This document shows positions 5,080 through 5,081 of a DNA stretch of 5,081 nt, piece by piece. This DNA comes from M3007 sp031398055. Lineage in GTDB: Bacteria; Bacteroidota; Bacteroidia; Chitinophagales; Saprospiraceae. Location: NCBI GenBank assembly GCA_031398055.1, contig JANNMS010000327.1, forward strand, positions 1-5,081. The letters run 5' to 3'. The number at the start of each line of letters is the position of its first letter. Position 1 is the stretch's first letter. Under the pieces are notes generated by a model. That model saw only the letters and a list, made by a program, of their open reading frames with translations, was not told the DNA's origin and did not search any database. A program made the translations under genes and the position numbers.

Positions 5080-5081
5080 CT

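Overview
The window looks like a chromosomal segment of a Bacteroidota bacterium, possibly a Saprospiraceae-like lineage. This is inferred from moderate-GC coding DNA between very AT-rich spacers, A/T-rich start regions without an obvious Shine-Dalgarno sequence, and the character of the proteins. Three intact housekeeping genes lie on the + strand: a PlsC-type 1-acylglycerol-3-phosphate acyltransferase (314-1045), the Hsp90 chaperone HtpG (2328-4193) and a Nudix hydrolase of the CoA-pyrophosphatase type (4306-4953). The first 86 bases may hold the last codons of another + strand gene. The three proteins have no obvious shared pathway (membrane lipid synthesis, protein folding, nucleotide/coenzyme turnover) and each is followed by its own structured spacer, so they need not form an operon.

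The unusual content is between the genes. Positions 87-313 carry a long hairpin with a competing inner hairpin (119-184), followed by a textbook A-tract/T-tract terminator (188-236). The 1.28 kb gap between plsC and htpG (1046-2327) has no convincing gene. It holds inverted repeats at 1048-1133, 1215-1268, 1374-1447 and 2173-2275; a perfect 12-bp hairpin with a T8 tract on the minus strand (1132-1166); and three diverged copies of a stem-loop element (1288-1372, 1448-1531, 1757-1812). The three copies share an invariant CTACCCCCCA loop, while their stems differ but remain paired. Two further inverted repeats fill the htpG-Nudix spacer (4195-4303) and the DNA after the Nudix gene (4932-5079).

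Most of the inverted repeats are built from short, low-complexity words that differ at each locus (GGTTATTGG, AGGTTTA, GATATTG, AACTATG). Those after the three genes begin at, or even contain, the stop codon. In the htpG-Nudix spacer, changes between repeat units are matched across the stem by complementary or G-U-compatible changes. These observations suggest a family of RNA-level 3'-end structures, or hairpins generated by a foldback/slippage process. The three-copy C6-loop element is the best candidate for an undescribed structured RNA or small non-autonomous mobile element. Both claims need genome-wide comparison, which could not be done here.
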